From the NCBI GenBank assembly GCA_045577415.1, contig JAZNII010000148.1, positions 1-6,025 on the forward strand: DNA of 6,025 nt. The letters are read 5' to 3'. A program made the position numbers and the translations under genes. The notes beneath the pieces are model-generated. The model was not told where the DNA came from. It ran no database searches and worked only from the letters and a program-made list of their open reading frames with translations. The DNA is from SVTX01 sp045577415 (GTDB lineage: Bacteria > Bacillota > Clostridia > Oscillospirales > CAG-272). Positions 1-5,411 of this stretch are shown piece by piece; within the stretch, counting starts at the first letter, position 1, and each line of letters starts with the position of its first letter.

Positions 1-277
1 CCGACTTCCTTGAAGATGCCGATCTCGGGGGTGGCGAAAGTGAAAACCACGAAAAGAACCGCAATTACGCAGTGAGCAGGGCAATCGGGATTTTTGGATT
101 CTTACAGATCGTTGTTCCGTTGTTGAGCTGCCGCGCTTCAAAGATATACGCAACCGCCGCGGAGATAAAGAAAATCGCGATGTTGATCCAATCGGGCGAC
201 TGACCGATCACGCCGTTGTAGGTATAAAAGAGAACGGGGATCAGAACGATACTTAGAAGTATTCCTTTCAGCTTGAC
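1..277 (-). pseudogene. Remnant of a DUF6512-like membrane protein gene, truncated and frameshifted
   Basis: Read on the minus strand, 277 down to 65 gives a hydrophobic peptide starting VKLKGILLSIVLIPVLFYTY, followed by a second hydrophobic stretch (INIAIFFISAAVAYIF), and stops at TAA (67-65). The next frame continues from 68 as VIAVLFVVFTFATPEIGIFK to the window edge. One missing base at about 68-70 joins the two frames into one sensible protein. The pattern FYTY-G-G, a further membrane segment and then FTF-PEI-FK matches, from memory, the C-terminal half of the small membrane family DUF6512, whose function is unknown. The N-terminal half, normally about 70-90 residues with a conserved Glu/His-rich segment, is absent: upstream lie only the kinase terminator and the kinase gene. 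I see no start codon with a ribosome site. The frameshift could be a sequencing error, but the missing 5' half argues for a true remnant. The family assignment is moderately sure. Confidence 0.6.
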
Positions 278-279
278 GC

Positions 280-320
280 AAAAAAAGACCTCGTAGGCTC
301 GAAATCCTACGAGGTCTTTT
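280..320 (-). terminator. Intrinsic terminator of the lipid kinase gene, possibly bidirectional
   Basis: A perfect 15-bp stem is formed by 283-297 (AAAAGACCTCGTAGG) and 306-320 (CCTACGAGGTCTTTT) around an 8-base loop. On the minus strand it is followed by a run of seven U (286-280, partly in the stem), and it starts three bases after the tandem TAA TAA stops of the kinase. On the plus strand it ends in four U only, so it may also stop, more weakly, transcription coming from the left. Confidence 0.93.
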
Positions 321-325
321 GATTA

Positions 326-1192
326 TTATCGATCTGCAATAGCCGCGGACTTTGCGGTATAGGTTGTGACGCCAAGGACGGTTTCGCCGTCGATCTGGAG
401 GGCGCAGGGGCGGTCAAACTCAACGGTTATCTCGTGTCCCTTGATGATTTTGATCATCTTCGTTTTCTTGACATGCTCGCCTTTGAAGATAGAGGGGAAT
501 GCCATAAGCGTTGAAAGCTTACCGGAGCCGTGCCAGACGACGAGGGTATTCATTTTATCCTCTGCCAGTCTATCCTGTTCGGGAGCGCATATCATACCGC
601 CGCCGTAATATCTGCCGTGCATCGTGGGCGCGAGCCAGACTTTTTTGAAGCTATATTCAACGCCGTCAACAGAAACCTTTGCGTTTGCGGGCTTGAACTT
701 TCCGAGAAGTCCCTTGATAGCAATAGCAGTATAGTTCACGGGTTCACCGGGCTTTGCAGCTTTCTGCTGGTCACCGACCTCGCAGCAATAACCATCAATT
801 CCGTAGCCTATTCCGTTAAGGAAATGGGAGGTCTTGCCGTTTACGGTGACGGTAGGGAGATCGCGGAGATATTTTTTGACGGAGAAGGGCGCATCCTCGC
901 GTGTCTTACCAAGATCGGCAAGGAAATCGTTACCTGTTCCGGTTGCGGCAAAAAGAATGTCGCACTTGTAATCGATATTGTAGGTTTCGTTGGCAAAACG
1001 GTTAAGAGTTCCGTCACCGCCGTAGATAACTACGGTGTCATCCTCGGTTAAAGGAGAGAAAAAATTCTCGTAGCTTTCGATGGAGGTAATATCGACGACC
1101 TCAGCCTCGCCGTACTGCTTCTGAAGTTCTTCAGCTCTTGCACTTGAGCCGCCGTTACCCGAATATGGGTTAAACAAAACATAATACTTCAT
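326..1192 (-). CDS. Diacylglycerol/lipid kinase, YegS-BmrU-DgkB family
   Basis: A soluble ATP-dependent lipid kinase of 288 residues, within the usual size of the family (about 290-310). It likely phosphorylates diacylglycerol or a related lipid at the inner face of the membrane, recycling lipid for phospholipid synthesis. Visible motifs, in order, are NPYSGNG (8-14), the nucleotide-binding GGDGTLN (58-64), GTGNDF (85-90), the NGIGYGID turn (126-133), GGGM (197-200) and a C-terminal QIDGE (266-270). All belong to the DAGK catalytic fold plus its beta-sandwich second domain. No membrane segment or signal peptide is seen. The start ATG at 1192 has AGGAG at 1201-1205 with an 8-base spacer. The gene ends in tandem TAA codons and a strong terminator, so it looks monocistronic. 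It is divergent from mntP. The exact lipid substrate cannot be read from sequence, and dgkB, bmrU and ytlR paralogs are all possible. Confidence 0.93.
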   Translation of the reverse strand: MKYYVLFNPYSGNGGSSARAEELQKQYGEAEVVDITSIESYENFFSPLTEDDTVVIYGGDGTLNRFANETYNIDYKCDILFAATGTGNDFLADLGKTREDAPFSVKKYLRDLPTVTVNGKTSHFLNGIGYGIDGYCCEVGDQQKAAKPGEPVNYTAIAIKGLLGKFKPANAKVSVDGVEYSFKKVWLAPTMHGRYYGGGMICAPEQDRLAEDKMNTLVVWHGSGKLSTLMAFPSIFKGEHVKKTKMIKIIKGHEITVEFDRPCALQIDGETVLGVTTYTAKSAAIADR

Positions 1193-1476
1193 AAAAATGT
1201 CTCCTATTCACCTATTTAGGCTATAATTCAACAATATTTTATCAAAATTAGTAAAAAAATGCAAGAGGATGAATGATTTTTTGAATAAAATTTTAAAAAA
1301 CGTCAAAAACTTAAAGTTTGGTTAATGTTAGCAAATAATAAATTTTGATTTTACCAGCAGAGCTTCCAAGCGGGATCGAGCATTCTGTGAAGCACTTTCA
1401 TGAAGAAATAGCCCAATATGGGATATTGTATTCGGGGAGATTGTTAAGGTGAAATTGGGGGTTGCTGTTTGAAATT
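1193..1476. other. Intergenic region between the divergent lipid kinase and mntP units
   Basis: The first part (about 1207-1345) is very AT-rich and must hold the kinase promoter on the minus strand, but I cannot pick convincing -35/-10 boxes there. The second part (about 1347-1476) has a more mixed composition and no gene. It contains a small hairpin (CAATAT at 1414-1419 pairing with ATATTG at 1423-1428 over GGG) and a short minus-strand reading frame of about 30 codons ending at about 1355. That frame has no ribosome site I can defend. I call neither a gene. Confidence 0.5.
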
Positions 1477-1497
1477 TTTGTCAAACCACTTGACAAA
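1477..1497. repeat. Inverted repeat over the -35 box of the mntP promoter (candidate operator)
   Basis: TTTGTCAA (1477-1484) and TTGACAAA (1490-1497) are perfect 8-base inverted arms with a 5-base spacer ACCAC. The right arm contains the whole TTGACA -35 hexamer, so a protein bound here would compete with RNA polymerase. Half of the symmetry is forced by the -35 box itself; the left arm is the informative part. No regulator is assigned. Confidence 0.45.
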
Positions 1498-1518
1498 GGT
1501 CGCGTATTATGATATAAT
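1490..1518 (+). promoter_or_regulatory. Sigma-A promoter of the riboswitch-mntP unit
   Basis: The -35 box TTGACA (1490-1495) and -10 box TATAAT (1513-1518) are both perfect and are separated by 17 bases. A TGA just before the -10 box gives an extended -10 element. The expected start of transcription is about 1524-1526, immediately before the first conserved bases of the riboswitch. Such a strong promoter fits a gene whose real control is downstream, at the RNA level. Confidence 0.93.
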
Positions 1519-1523
1519 GCGTG

Positions 1524-1612
1524 AGAATAAGGGAGTAGTCGGCGCTTGCGCGGTACAGTCAACATAATGAGAATGATCTCTGGCTTTACCTTTAATGATG
1601 AGACTTATCTGC
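1524..1612 (+). promoter_or_regulatory. yybP-ykoY manganese riboswitch aptamer
   Basis: This RNA senses Mn2+ and switches on the following exporter gene. The conserved GGGAGTAG is at 1531-1538. A GCGC-TT-GCGC stem lies at 1542-1551. A longer stem pairs GGTACAGTCA (1552-1561) with TGGCTTTACC (1581-1590), with one mismatch and one wobble. It encloses the ACATAAT loop (1562-1568) and a GAGA/TCTC hairpin (1569-1580). The conserved 3' segment GAGACTTATCTGC follows at 1600-1612. The closing helix P1 can form from ATAAG (1527-1531) and CTTAT (1604-1608). In the known family the metal sits between the two loops and stabilises P1. Here CTTAT is also part of the terminator stem, so Mn2+ binding should prevent termination and turn mntP on. 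The position directly before a manganese exporter is independent support. Confidence 0.93.
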
Positions 1613-1634
1613 TGTGGCGGGTAGGTCCTTTTTT
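1602..1634 (+). terminator. Riboswitch-controlled expression-platform terminator
   Basis: GACTTATCTGC (1602-1612) pairs with GCGGGTAGGTC (1617-1627) over a TGTG loop, giving 11 continuous pairs of which three are G-U, followed by six U (1629-1634). Its 5' arm reuses the last conserved bases of the aptamer, so aptamer helix P1 and this hairpin exclude each other. Low Mn2+ should favour the terminator. Confidence 0.9.
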
Positions 1635-1688
1635 GTTATCTTGGCGGCGCGGATACTAATTTTGCGTAATTTTGAAAGGGTTTTTAAA

Positions 1689-2285
1689 ATGCCAATCGAG
1701 GTTATTATTTTAACTGCAATAGGACTTGGCTTTGGACTTGCCATGGACGCTTTTTCGGTATCTCTTGCAAACGGACTTCACGAGCCGAAAATGAAACTTC
1801 CCCGCGTGGCGCTGATCGCCGGAGTTTTTGCGATCTTTCAAGGACTCATGCCTATGATCGGATGGGTGCTGGTCACCACGGTGGTGCATTATTTCAACGC
1901 ATTGGAATTTTTGATTCCTTGGATCGCATTTGGTCTGCTTGGATATATCGGCGGCAAAATGATATTTGACGGAATCAAATGCAAGGAAAGCGAGGACGAA
2001 GACTGTGGCAAGCTGACCTTTGGTCTTCTTATGGTACAAGGCGTTGCGACTTCTATCGACGCTATGTCGGGTGGCGTTACCATGGCGAATGATAAATATC
2101 AGTTCGGTGATGTTATGATAAGCGTTGCAATAATCTCCGTCTTGACATTTGCAATCTGCGTAGCCGGAATTTACATCGGAAAGGTGTTTGGAACCAAGCT
2201 TTCGAACAAGGCGTCGATCTTCGGCGGGTCAATACTCGTAATTATCGGAATAATCATTCTTGTCAAGTCGTTTTTGGGCGCGTGA
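1689..2285 (+). CDS. mntP: Manganese efflux pump MntP
   Basis: An inner-membrane Mn2+ exporter of the MntP/YebN family (DUF204 repeats), 198 residues from the ATG at 1689; E. coli MntP has 188. The protein is almost entirely hydrophobic with six likely membrane segments in two similar halves. Each half carries the family acidic signature: LAMDAFSVS (18-25, Asp20) in the first and TSIDAMSGG (121-129, Asp124) in the second. These correspond to the intramembrane aspartates needed for Mn2+ export. A charged loop (about 97-108, KCKESEDEDCGK) separates the halves. The ATG at 1689 is preceded by GAAAGGG (1674-1680) at an 8-base spacing. A longer in-frame reading from GTG at 1614 would start inside the riboswitch terminator loop and adds an unrelated 25-residue head, so I reject it. 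Expression is controlled by the upstream manganese riboswitch, which also supports the substrate. The gene forms a single-gene unit between two terminators. Confidence 0.96.
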   Translation: MPIEVIILTAIGLGFGLAMDAFSVSLANGLHEPKMKLPRVALIAGVFAIFQGLMPMIGWVLVTTVVHYFNALEFLIPWIAFGLLGYIGGKMIFDGIKCKESEDEDCGKLTFGLLMVQGVATSIDAMSGGVTMANDKYQFGDVMISVAIISVLTFAICVAGIYIGKVFGTKLSNKASIFGGSILVIIGIIILVKSFLGA

Positions 2286-2296
2286 CGTATATTATG

Positions 2297-2325
2297 GGAA
2301 CAGACGAAAAGTTTGTTCCTTTTTT
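2297..2325 (+). terminator. Intrinsic terminator of mntP
   Basis: GGAACAGAC (2297-2305) pairs with GTTTGTTCC (2311-2319) over a GAAAA loop, followed by six U (2320-2325). It begins 12 bases after the mntP stop and separates this unit from the deo operon promoter that follows at once. Confidence 0.93.
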
Positions 2326-2326
2326 A

Positions 2327-2355
2327 TTGCAATTTTTCAAATGATATGGTATAAT
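2327..2355 (+). promoter_or_regulatory. Promoter of the deoC-punA-deoB operon
   Basis: The -35-like TTGCAA (2327-2332, four of six consensus bases) lies 17 bases before a perfect TATAAT (2350-2355), which is preceded by TGG, an extended -10 element. Transcription should begin near 2362, leaving a leader of about 57 bases before deoC. An imperfect dyad, ATT-n5-ish with AAT, covers the -35 box (2326-2342) and could be where a nucleoside-responsive repressor binds, but the symmetry is weak. Confidence 0.85.
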
Positions 2356-2418
2356 GGATGGTGTAGAGAATAATTGCACTGTTTTGGCGCAGAAAATAAA
2401 TGTTGGGAGATAAAAACT

Positions 2419-3096
2419 ATGGAAGCTAATGAGAAACTGCAAAGAATACTGTCCTCATGCGATCACACGCTGCTTGCACAGACCGCTACTTGGAACGAAA
2501 TACGAGAGGTGCTGGGAGACGGCATAAAGTACGGCGTGGCGTCGGTCTGTATCCCTCCCGCGTACGTAAAAAGAGCCAAGGAATACGTGGGAAACAGACT
2601 TAAGATCTGCACAGTCATCGGATTTCCCAACGGCTATCAGACCACCGCGGTAAAGGTCTTTGAAACCAAGGACGCTATTGAAAACGGCGCTGACGAGATA
2701 GATATGGTCATAAATATCGGTGAGCTTAAGGCGAGAAATTTCGGTTATCTGATGGACGAGATAAGCGAGATCAAGGCGGCTTGCGGAGATAAAGTTTTAA
2801 AGGTCATTATAGAGACCTGTCTGCTCTCGGAGAGCGAAAAAATGCAGATGTGCCGTGTGGTCAGTCTTGCGGGCGCGGACTTTATCAAGACCAGCACGGG
2901 ATTTTCTACTGGAGGCGCGACGGTTGAGGACGTCAAGCTGATGCGTGATTCATCCGATCCTAAAGTGAAGGTCAAGGCGGCTGGCGGCATTTCAAGCCTT
3001 CAGGACGCTTGGGATATGCTCGAAGCAGGCGCGGACAGACTCGGAACCAGCCGTGTAGTCAAGATCGTCAAGGGAGAAAACGGAAAAGGATATTGA
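2419..3096 (+). CDS. deoC: Deoxyribose-phosphate aldolase
   Basis: A cytosolic class I aldolase that splits 2-deoxy-D-ribose 5-phosphate into acetaldehyde and glyceraldehyde 3-phosphate, the last step of deoxynucleoside catabolism. It has 225 residues from the ATG at 2419, typical of the short Firmicute DeoC (about 215-225). Visible motifs are DHTLL (15-19), GFPNG (68-72), the acidic DEIDMVINIG (92-101) with the proton-relay Asp95, the Schiff-base lysine Lys157 in DFIKTSTGF (154-162), the second active-site lysine Lys186 in VKAAGG (185-190), and the phosphate-binding GADRLGTS near the C-terminus (204-211). The start is chosen because GGGAGA (2405-2410) lies 8 bases before ATG. A TTG-initiated reading from 2374 adds 15 residues with no family match. 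It is the first gene of the operon; punA begins 31 bases after its stop. Confidence 0.97.
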   Translation: MEANEKLQRILSSCDHTLLAQTATWNEIREVLGDGIKYGVASVCIPPAYVKRAKEYVGNRLKICTVIGFPNGYQTTAVKVFETKDAIENGADEIDMVINIGELKARNFGYLMDEISEIKAACGDKVLKVIIETCLLSESEKMQMCRVVSLAGADFIKTSTGFSTGGATVEDVKLMRDSSDPKVKVKAAGGISSLQDAWDMLEAGADRLGTSRVVKIVKGENGKGY

Positions 3097-3127
3097 GTTG
3101 CCTGCGGCACATGAAAGGAATTTTACT

Positions 3128-3940
3128 ATGTATAACAAACTTCAAAACGCAATAAAAAGCATAAGAGCAAAGACCGATTTTATACCCGAGGTAGCGATCA
3201 TATTAGGCTCGGGACTCGGTGACTTTGCCGAGCAGATCGAGAAGGTGGCGGTCATTGAATACAGTGAGATCGAGGGCTTTCCCGTATCCACTGTGGCGGG
3301 ACACAAGGGACGCTTTATTTTCGGTCATCTTGCGGGCAAGGCGGTAGTGGCGATGCAGGGCAGAGTTCACTATTACGAGGGTTACTCCATTGGTGACGTC
3401 GTTATGCCTACCCGTATTATGGGACTGTTGGGCGCTAAAAAGCTGATACTTACCAATGCGGCAGGCGGCTTGAATTACAATTTCCGTCCCGGCAATTTTA
3501 TGATAATTACCGATCATATCTCGAATTTTGTCCCCAGTCCTCTTATTGGCGCGAACATCGAGGAGCTTGGAGTAAGATTCCCCGATATGAGCGAGGTCTA
3601 CAGCAAGAGAATGAGGGCTATCATCGCTCGCGCGGCGGTGGACTGCGGAATATCTATAAAAGAGGGCGTTTACGTTCAGCTGACGGGTCCCAATTACGAG
3701 ACACCCGCAGAGATCCGTATGTGTCGTACACTTGGAGCAGATGCCGTAGGTATGAGTACTGCTTGCGAGGCTATGGCGGCGCGTCACATGGGACTTGAGG
3801 TCTGTGGTATATCCTGCATTACCAATATGGCGGCGGGTATGAACAAAGAACCCTTATCCCACAAAGAAGTTCAGGAGACCGCCGACAGAGTAGCTAACGA
3901 GTTTAAGTCGCTTATCACTGCTGTAGTTGCGAGAGTGTAA
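3128..3940 (+). CDS. punA: Purine-nucleoside phosphorylase, trimeric type
   Basis: Phosphorolysis of purine (deoxy)nucleosides to the free base and (deoxy)ribose 1-phosphate in the cytosol. It has 270 residues from the ATG at 3128, the usual length of the trimeric family (human PNP, B. subtilis PupG) and longer than the hexameric DeoD type (about 235). Motifs are the phosphate loop GSGLG (27-31), GHKGRF (58-63), GRVHYYEGY (78-86), LTNAAGG (108-114), TGPNYETPAE (186-195), GMSTACEA (208-215) and CITNMAAG (230-237). Glu191 and Asn233 match the residues that bind 6-oxopurines in the human enzyme (Glu201 and Asn243), so inosine and guanosine type substrates are expected rather than adenosine. The start is set by AAAGGA (3114-3119) 8 bases upstream; a TTG reading from 3098 adds ten unsupported residues. 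Its sugar product is the substrate of the next gene, deoB, 47 bases downstream. Confidence 0.96.
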   Translation: MYNKLQNAIKSIRAKTDFIPEVAIILGSGLGDFAEQIEKVAVIEYSEIEGFPVSTVAGHKGRFIFGHLAGKAVVAMQGRVHYYEGYSIGDVVMPTRIMGLLGAKKLILTNAAGGLNYNFRPGNFMIITDHISNFVPSPLIGANIEELGVRFPDMSEVYSKRMRAIIARAAVDCGISIKEGVYVQLTGPNYETPAEIRMCRTLGADAVGMSTACEAMAARHMGLEVCGISCITNMAAGMNKEPLSHKEVQETADRVANEFKSLITAVVARV

Positions 3941-3987
3941 GAGAGGCGAAGGCACGCATCCCTCATCTCAATTATAGGAGAAAACTA

Positions 3988-5109
3988 ATGAACAAAAGAG
4001 TATTTGTAATTGTCCTTGACAGTTTTGGCGTGGGCGAGCTTCCCGACGCGACGGATTTTGGCGACGAGGGAAGTCACACCTTGCGCAGCGTGGCGGAGAG
4101 AGAGGAATTTAATTGTCCAAATCTTACAAGCCTCGGATTGTTCAATATCGACGGATGTCAGGTGGCAGACCGCCGACCCGTATCAGACCCGATTGCCGCG
4201 TTTGGCAAAATGGCAGAGAAGTCGCGGGGCAAGGATACTACCACGGGACATTGGGAGATAGCGGGACTTGTGTCAGACCGTCCGATGCCCACTTATCCTG
4301 ACGGATTTCCAAGCGAGGTCATTGAGGAGTTTGAAGCATTGACGGGCAAAAAGGTCCTCTGCAATAAGCCCTATTCGGGAACTCAGGTTATAGCGGACTA
4401 TGGCGAGGAGCATTTGAGGACGGGGGCGCTTATCGTCTACACCTCCGGAGACTCGGTGTTTCAGATAGCGGCGCACGAGAGCTGTGTGTCTCTTGATGAG
4501 CTTTACCGCTATTGCGAGATAGCGAGAAAAATGCTGACGGGCAAGCACGCCGTCGGCAGAGTTATCGCTCGTCCCTTTGGAGGAGAGCATCCCTTCGTGC
4601 GGCTTTCGGGACGTCACGATTATTCCCTTGAGCCTCACGGCGAGACTATGCTCGACCGATTAAAAAATAACGGATATGACGTCATTTCGGTGGGTAAGAT
4701 CAGTGATATTTTCGCAGGACGCGGTGTTACCGAGAGCTTTCCTACAAAGAGCAACCGAGAGGGAATGGAAAGAGCTATTGAATTGACGGACAGAGATTTT
4801 TGCGGCCTCTGCTTCGTTAATCTGGTGGATTTTGATTCGTCCTACGGACATAGAAACGACGCAGTGGGATACGCTCGCGCCATGACAGAATTTGACGCGT
4901 ATCTTGGCGAGCTTCTGTCAAAACTGAAGGCTGACGATCTGCTTATCGTCACCGCCGACCACGGTTGCGACCCCAAAACTCCCTCTACCGATCACTCGCG
5001 CGAGTACGTACCTTTGTTAGTCTCTGGAAGTTCGGTAATCCCTCATAATATTGGAGTAAAGGAAAGCTTTGCTTACGTCAGTGAGACGGTCGAAAGTTAT
5101 TTAAAATAA
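3988..5109 (+). CDS. deoB: Phosphopentomutase
   Basis: Interconverts (deoxy)ribose 1-phosphate and 5-phosphate with two Mn2+ ions. It belongs to the alkaline-phosphatase superfamily and has 373 residues. Seen in order: the first metal ligand Asp11 in VLDSFGVGE (9-17), the nucleophile region KDTTTGHWE (82-90) with Thr84 as likely catalytic threonine, the cap domain with KPYSGT (127-132), IVYTSGDSVFQIAAHE (149-164), and ARPF (194-197). RHDYSLEP (209-216) and VGKISDIF (235-242) follow, then the second metal-site cluster NLVDFDSSYGH (278-288), TADHGCDP (322-329) and STDHSREYVP (333-342). The ATG has ATAGGAG (3974-3980) at a 7-base spacing. Compared with the Bacillus enzyme (394 residues, from memory) the protein ends early: the last segment of about 15 residues after the final helix is missing, with no hidden continuation in any frame before the terminator. 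It is the last gene of the deo operon, linking PunA to DeoC. Confidence 0.97.
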   Translation: MNKRVFVIVLDSFGVGELPDATDFGDEGSHTLRSVAEREEFNCPNLTSLGLFNIDGCQVADRRPVSDPIAAFGKMAEKSRGKDTTTGHWEIAGLVSDRPMPTYPDGFPSEVIEEFEALTGKKVLCNKPYSGTQVIADYGEEHLRTGALIVYTSGDSVFQIAAHESCVSLDELYRYCEIARKMLTGKHAVGRVIARPFGGEHPFVRLSGRHDYSLEPHGETMLDRLKNNGYDVISVGKISDIFAGRGVTESFPTKSNREGMERAIELTDRDFCGLCFVNLVDFDSSYGHRNDAVGYARAMTEFDAYLGELLSKLKADDLLIVTADHGCDPKTPSTDHSREYVPLLVSGSSVIPHNIGVKESFAYVSETVESYLK

Positions 5110-5130
5110 GTTAAATTTTCACAAACAAAC

Positions 5131-5164
5131 AGAAAGAACCTCTGAGACGGGGTTCTTTCTTTTT
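5131..5164 (+). terminator. Intrinsic terminator of the deo operon
   Basis: AGAAAGAACCTC (5131-5142) pairs with GGGGTTCTTTCT (5149-5160) over a TGAGAC loop: 12 pairs with one G-U. A U run (5160-5164) follows. It lies 22 bases after the deoB stop and separates the operon from the phage-like gene downstream. Confidence 0.93.
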
Positions 5165-5192
5165 CTGCATTTAGGAACAAATGTGCTAAATT

Positions 5193-5218
5193 CACAAAAA
5201 GCGGTCTGGGTTTTTGTG
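5193..5218. repeat. 8-base inverted repeat with a G-rich 10-base loop
   Basis: CACAAAAA (5193-5200) and TTTTTGTG (5211-5218) are perfect inverted arms around GCGGTCTGGG. No run of U follows on the plus strand, so it is not a standard terminator there. It lies about 30 bases past the deo terminator and upstream of the next promoter, so it could be a binding site or simply chance in AT-rich DNA. Confidence 0.4.
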
Positions 5219-5245
5219 CAAATAGGAGAAACTGAAAAAGAGGAC

Positions 5246-5274
5246 TCTACAAGAACCGAAATTCAAGGTATAAT
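5246..5274 (+). promoter_or_regulatory. Candidate promoter of the phage-like gene
   Basis: A perfect TATAAT (5269-5274) has TCTACA (5246-5251, four of six consensus bases) 17 bases upstream. There is no TG extension. Transcription would start near 5281, about 130 bases before the start codon. It is the only good promoter between the deo terminator and the next gene. Confidence 0.6.
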
Positions 5275-5342
5275 ATCGTTGAGGTTAAGCAACCTTAACA
5301 AATTGATGAGCTTTTTAGAGCAGAGCTATAAAGTTCTATTGA

Positions 5343-5382
5343 TTTGTGTCCTTTTGCTCTATGAGCGCGCGAGGGGACAAAG
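5343..5382 (+). other. Stem-loop in the leader of the phage-like gene
   Basis: TCCTTT (5349-5354) pairs with AGGGGA (5372-5377). Outer pairs TTT-TG/CAAAG (5343-5348 with 5378-5382) form with one bulged base. An inner GCTC/GAGC stem (5356-5359 with 5363-5366) closes on a three-base loop. The strand asymmetry CGCGCG (5366-5371) leaves an internal loop. It ends about 20 bases before GGAGG, so it could affect translation. There is no U run, so it is not a classic terminator. Confidence 0.4.
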
Positions 5383-5411
5383 ATTGGGGAATAAAATTTT
5401 ATGGAGGAAAA

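Larger units (their letters stand above)
5165..5411 (+). other. Non-coding leader region before the phage-like gene
   Basis: No credible gene. From left to right it holds a small hairpin (CATTT/AAATG, 5168-5183), an inverted repeat (5193-5218), a candidate promoter (5246-5274), a hairpin at the expected transcription start (5284-5299), and a larger hairpin (5343-5382) shortly before the ribosome site GGAGG (5403-5407). A possible long-range pairing exists between AGAGCA (5317-5322) and TGCTCT (5355-5360). It would compete with the small GCTC/GAGC hairpin inside 5356-5366. The expected untranslated leader is about 130 bases, long for a plain gene. Confidence 0.5.

Noticed and set aside
530..1051. 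173-codon plus-strand frame opposite the lipid kinase
   Set aside because: It is a mirror of the kinase gene, which carries all family motifs on the minus strand; no ribosome site and no recognisable domain.
1370..1410. Short minus-strand peptide (MKVLHRMLDPAWKLCW) as a small gene
   Set aside because: Only 16 residues from its ATG, without a ribosome site or neighbours that would support a leader peptide; kept only as part of the unexplained block.
1614..1688. Longer mntP reading starting at GTG 1614
   Set aside because: The start lies in the loop of the riboswitch terminator, has no ribosome site, and adds 25 residues unlike MntP. ATG 1689 has a well-placed GAAAGGG.
2374..2418. TTG-initiated N-terminal extension of deoC
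   Set aside because: It begins only about 12 bases after the expected transcription start, has no ribosome site, and the extra 15 residues do not fit DeoC. ATG 2419 has GGGAGA at the right distance.
3098..3127. TTG-initiated extension of punA overlapping the end of deoC spacing
   Set aside because: The segment contains the ribosome site AAAGGA that serves ATG 3128, and the added residues do not belong to the family.
3203..3787. 194-codon minus-strand frame inside punA
   Set aside because: It lies antisense within a gene with full purine-nucleoside phosphorylase motifs; no independent support.
5343..5382. Leader hairpin as a transcription terminator or attenuator
   Set aside because: No U run follows the stem and the internal loop is large, so a standard intrinsic terminator is not supported.
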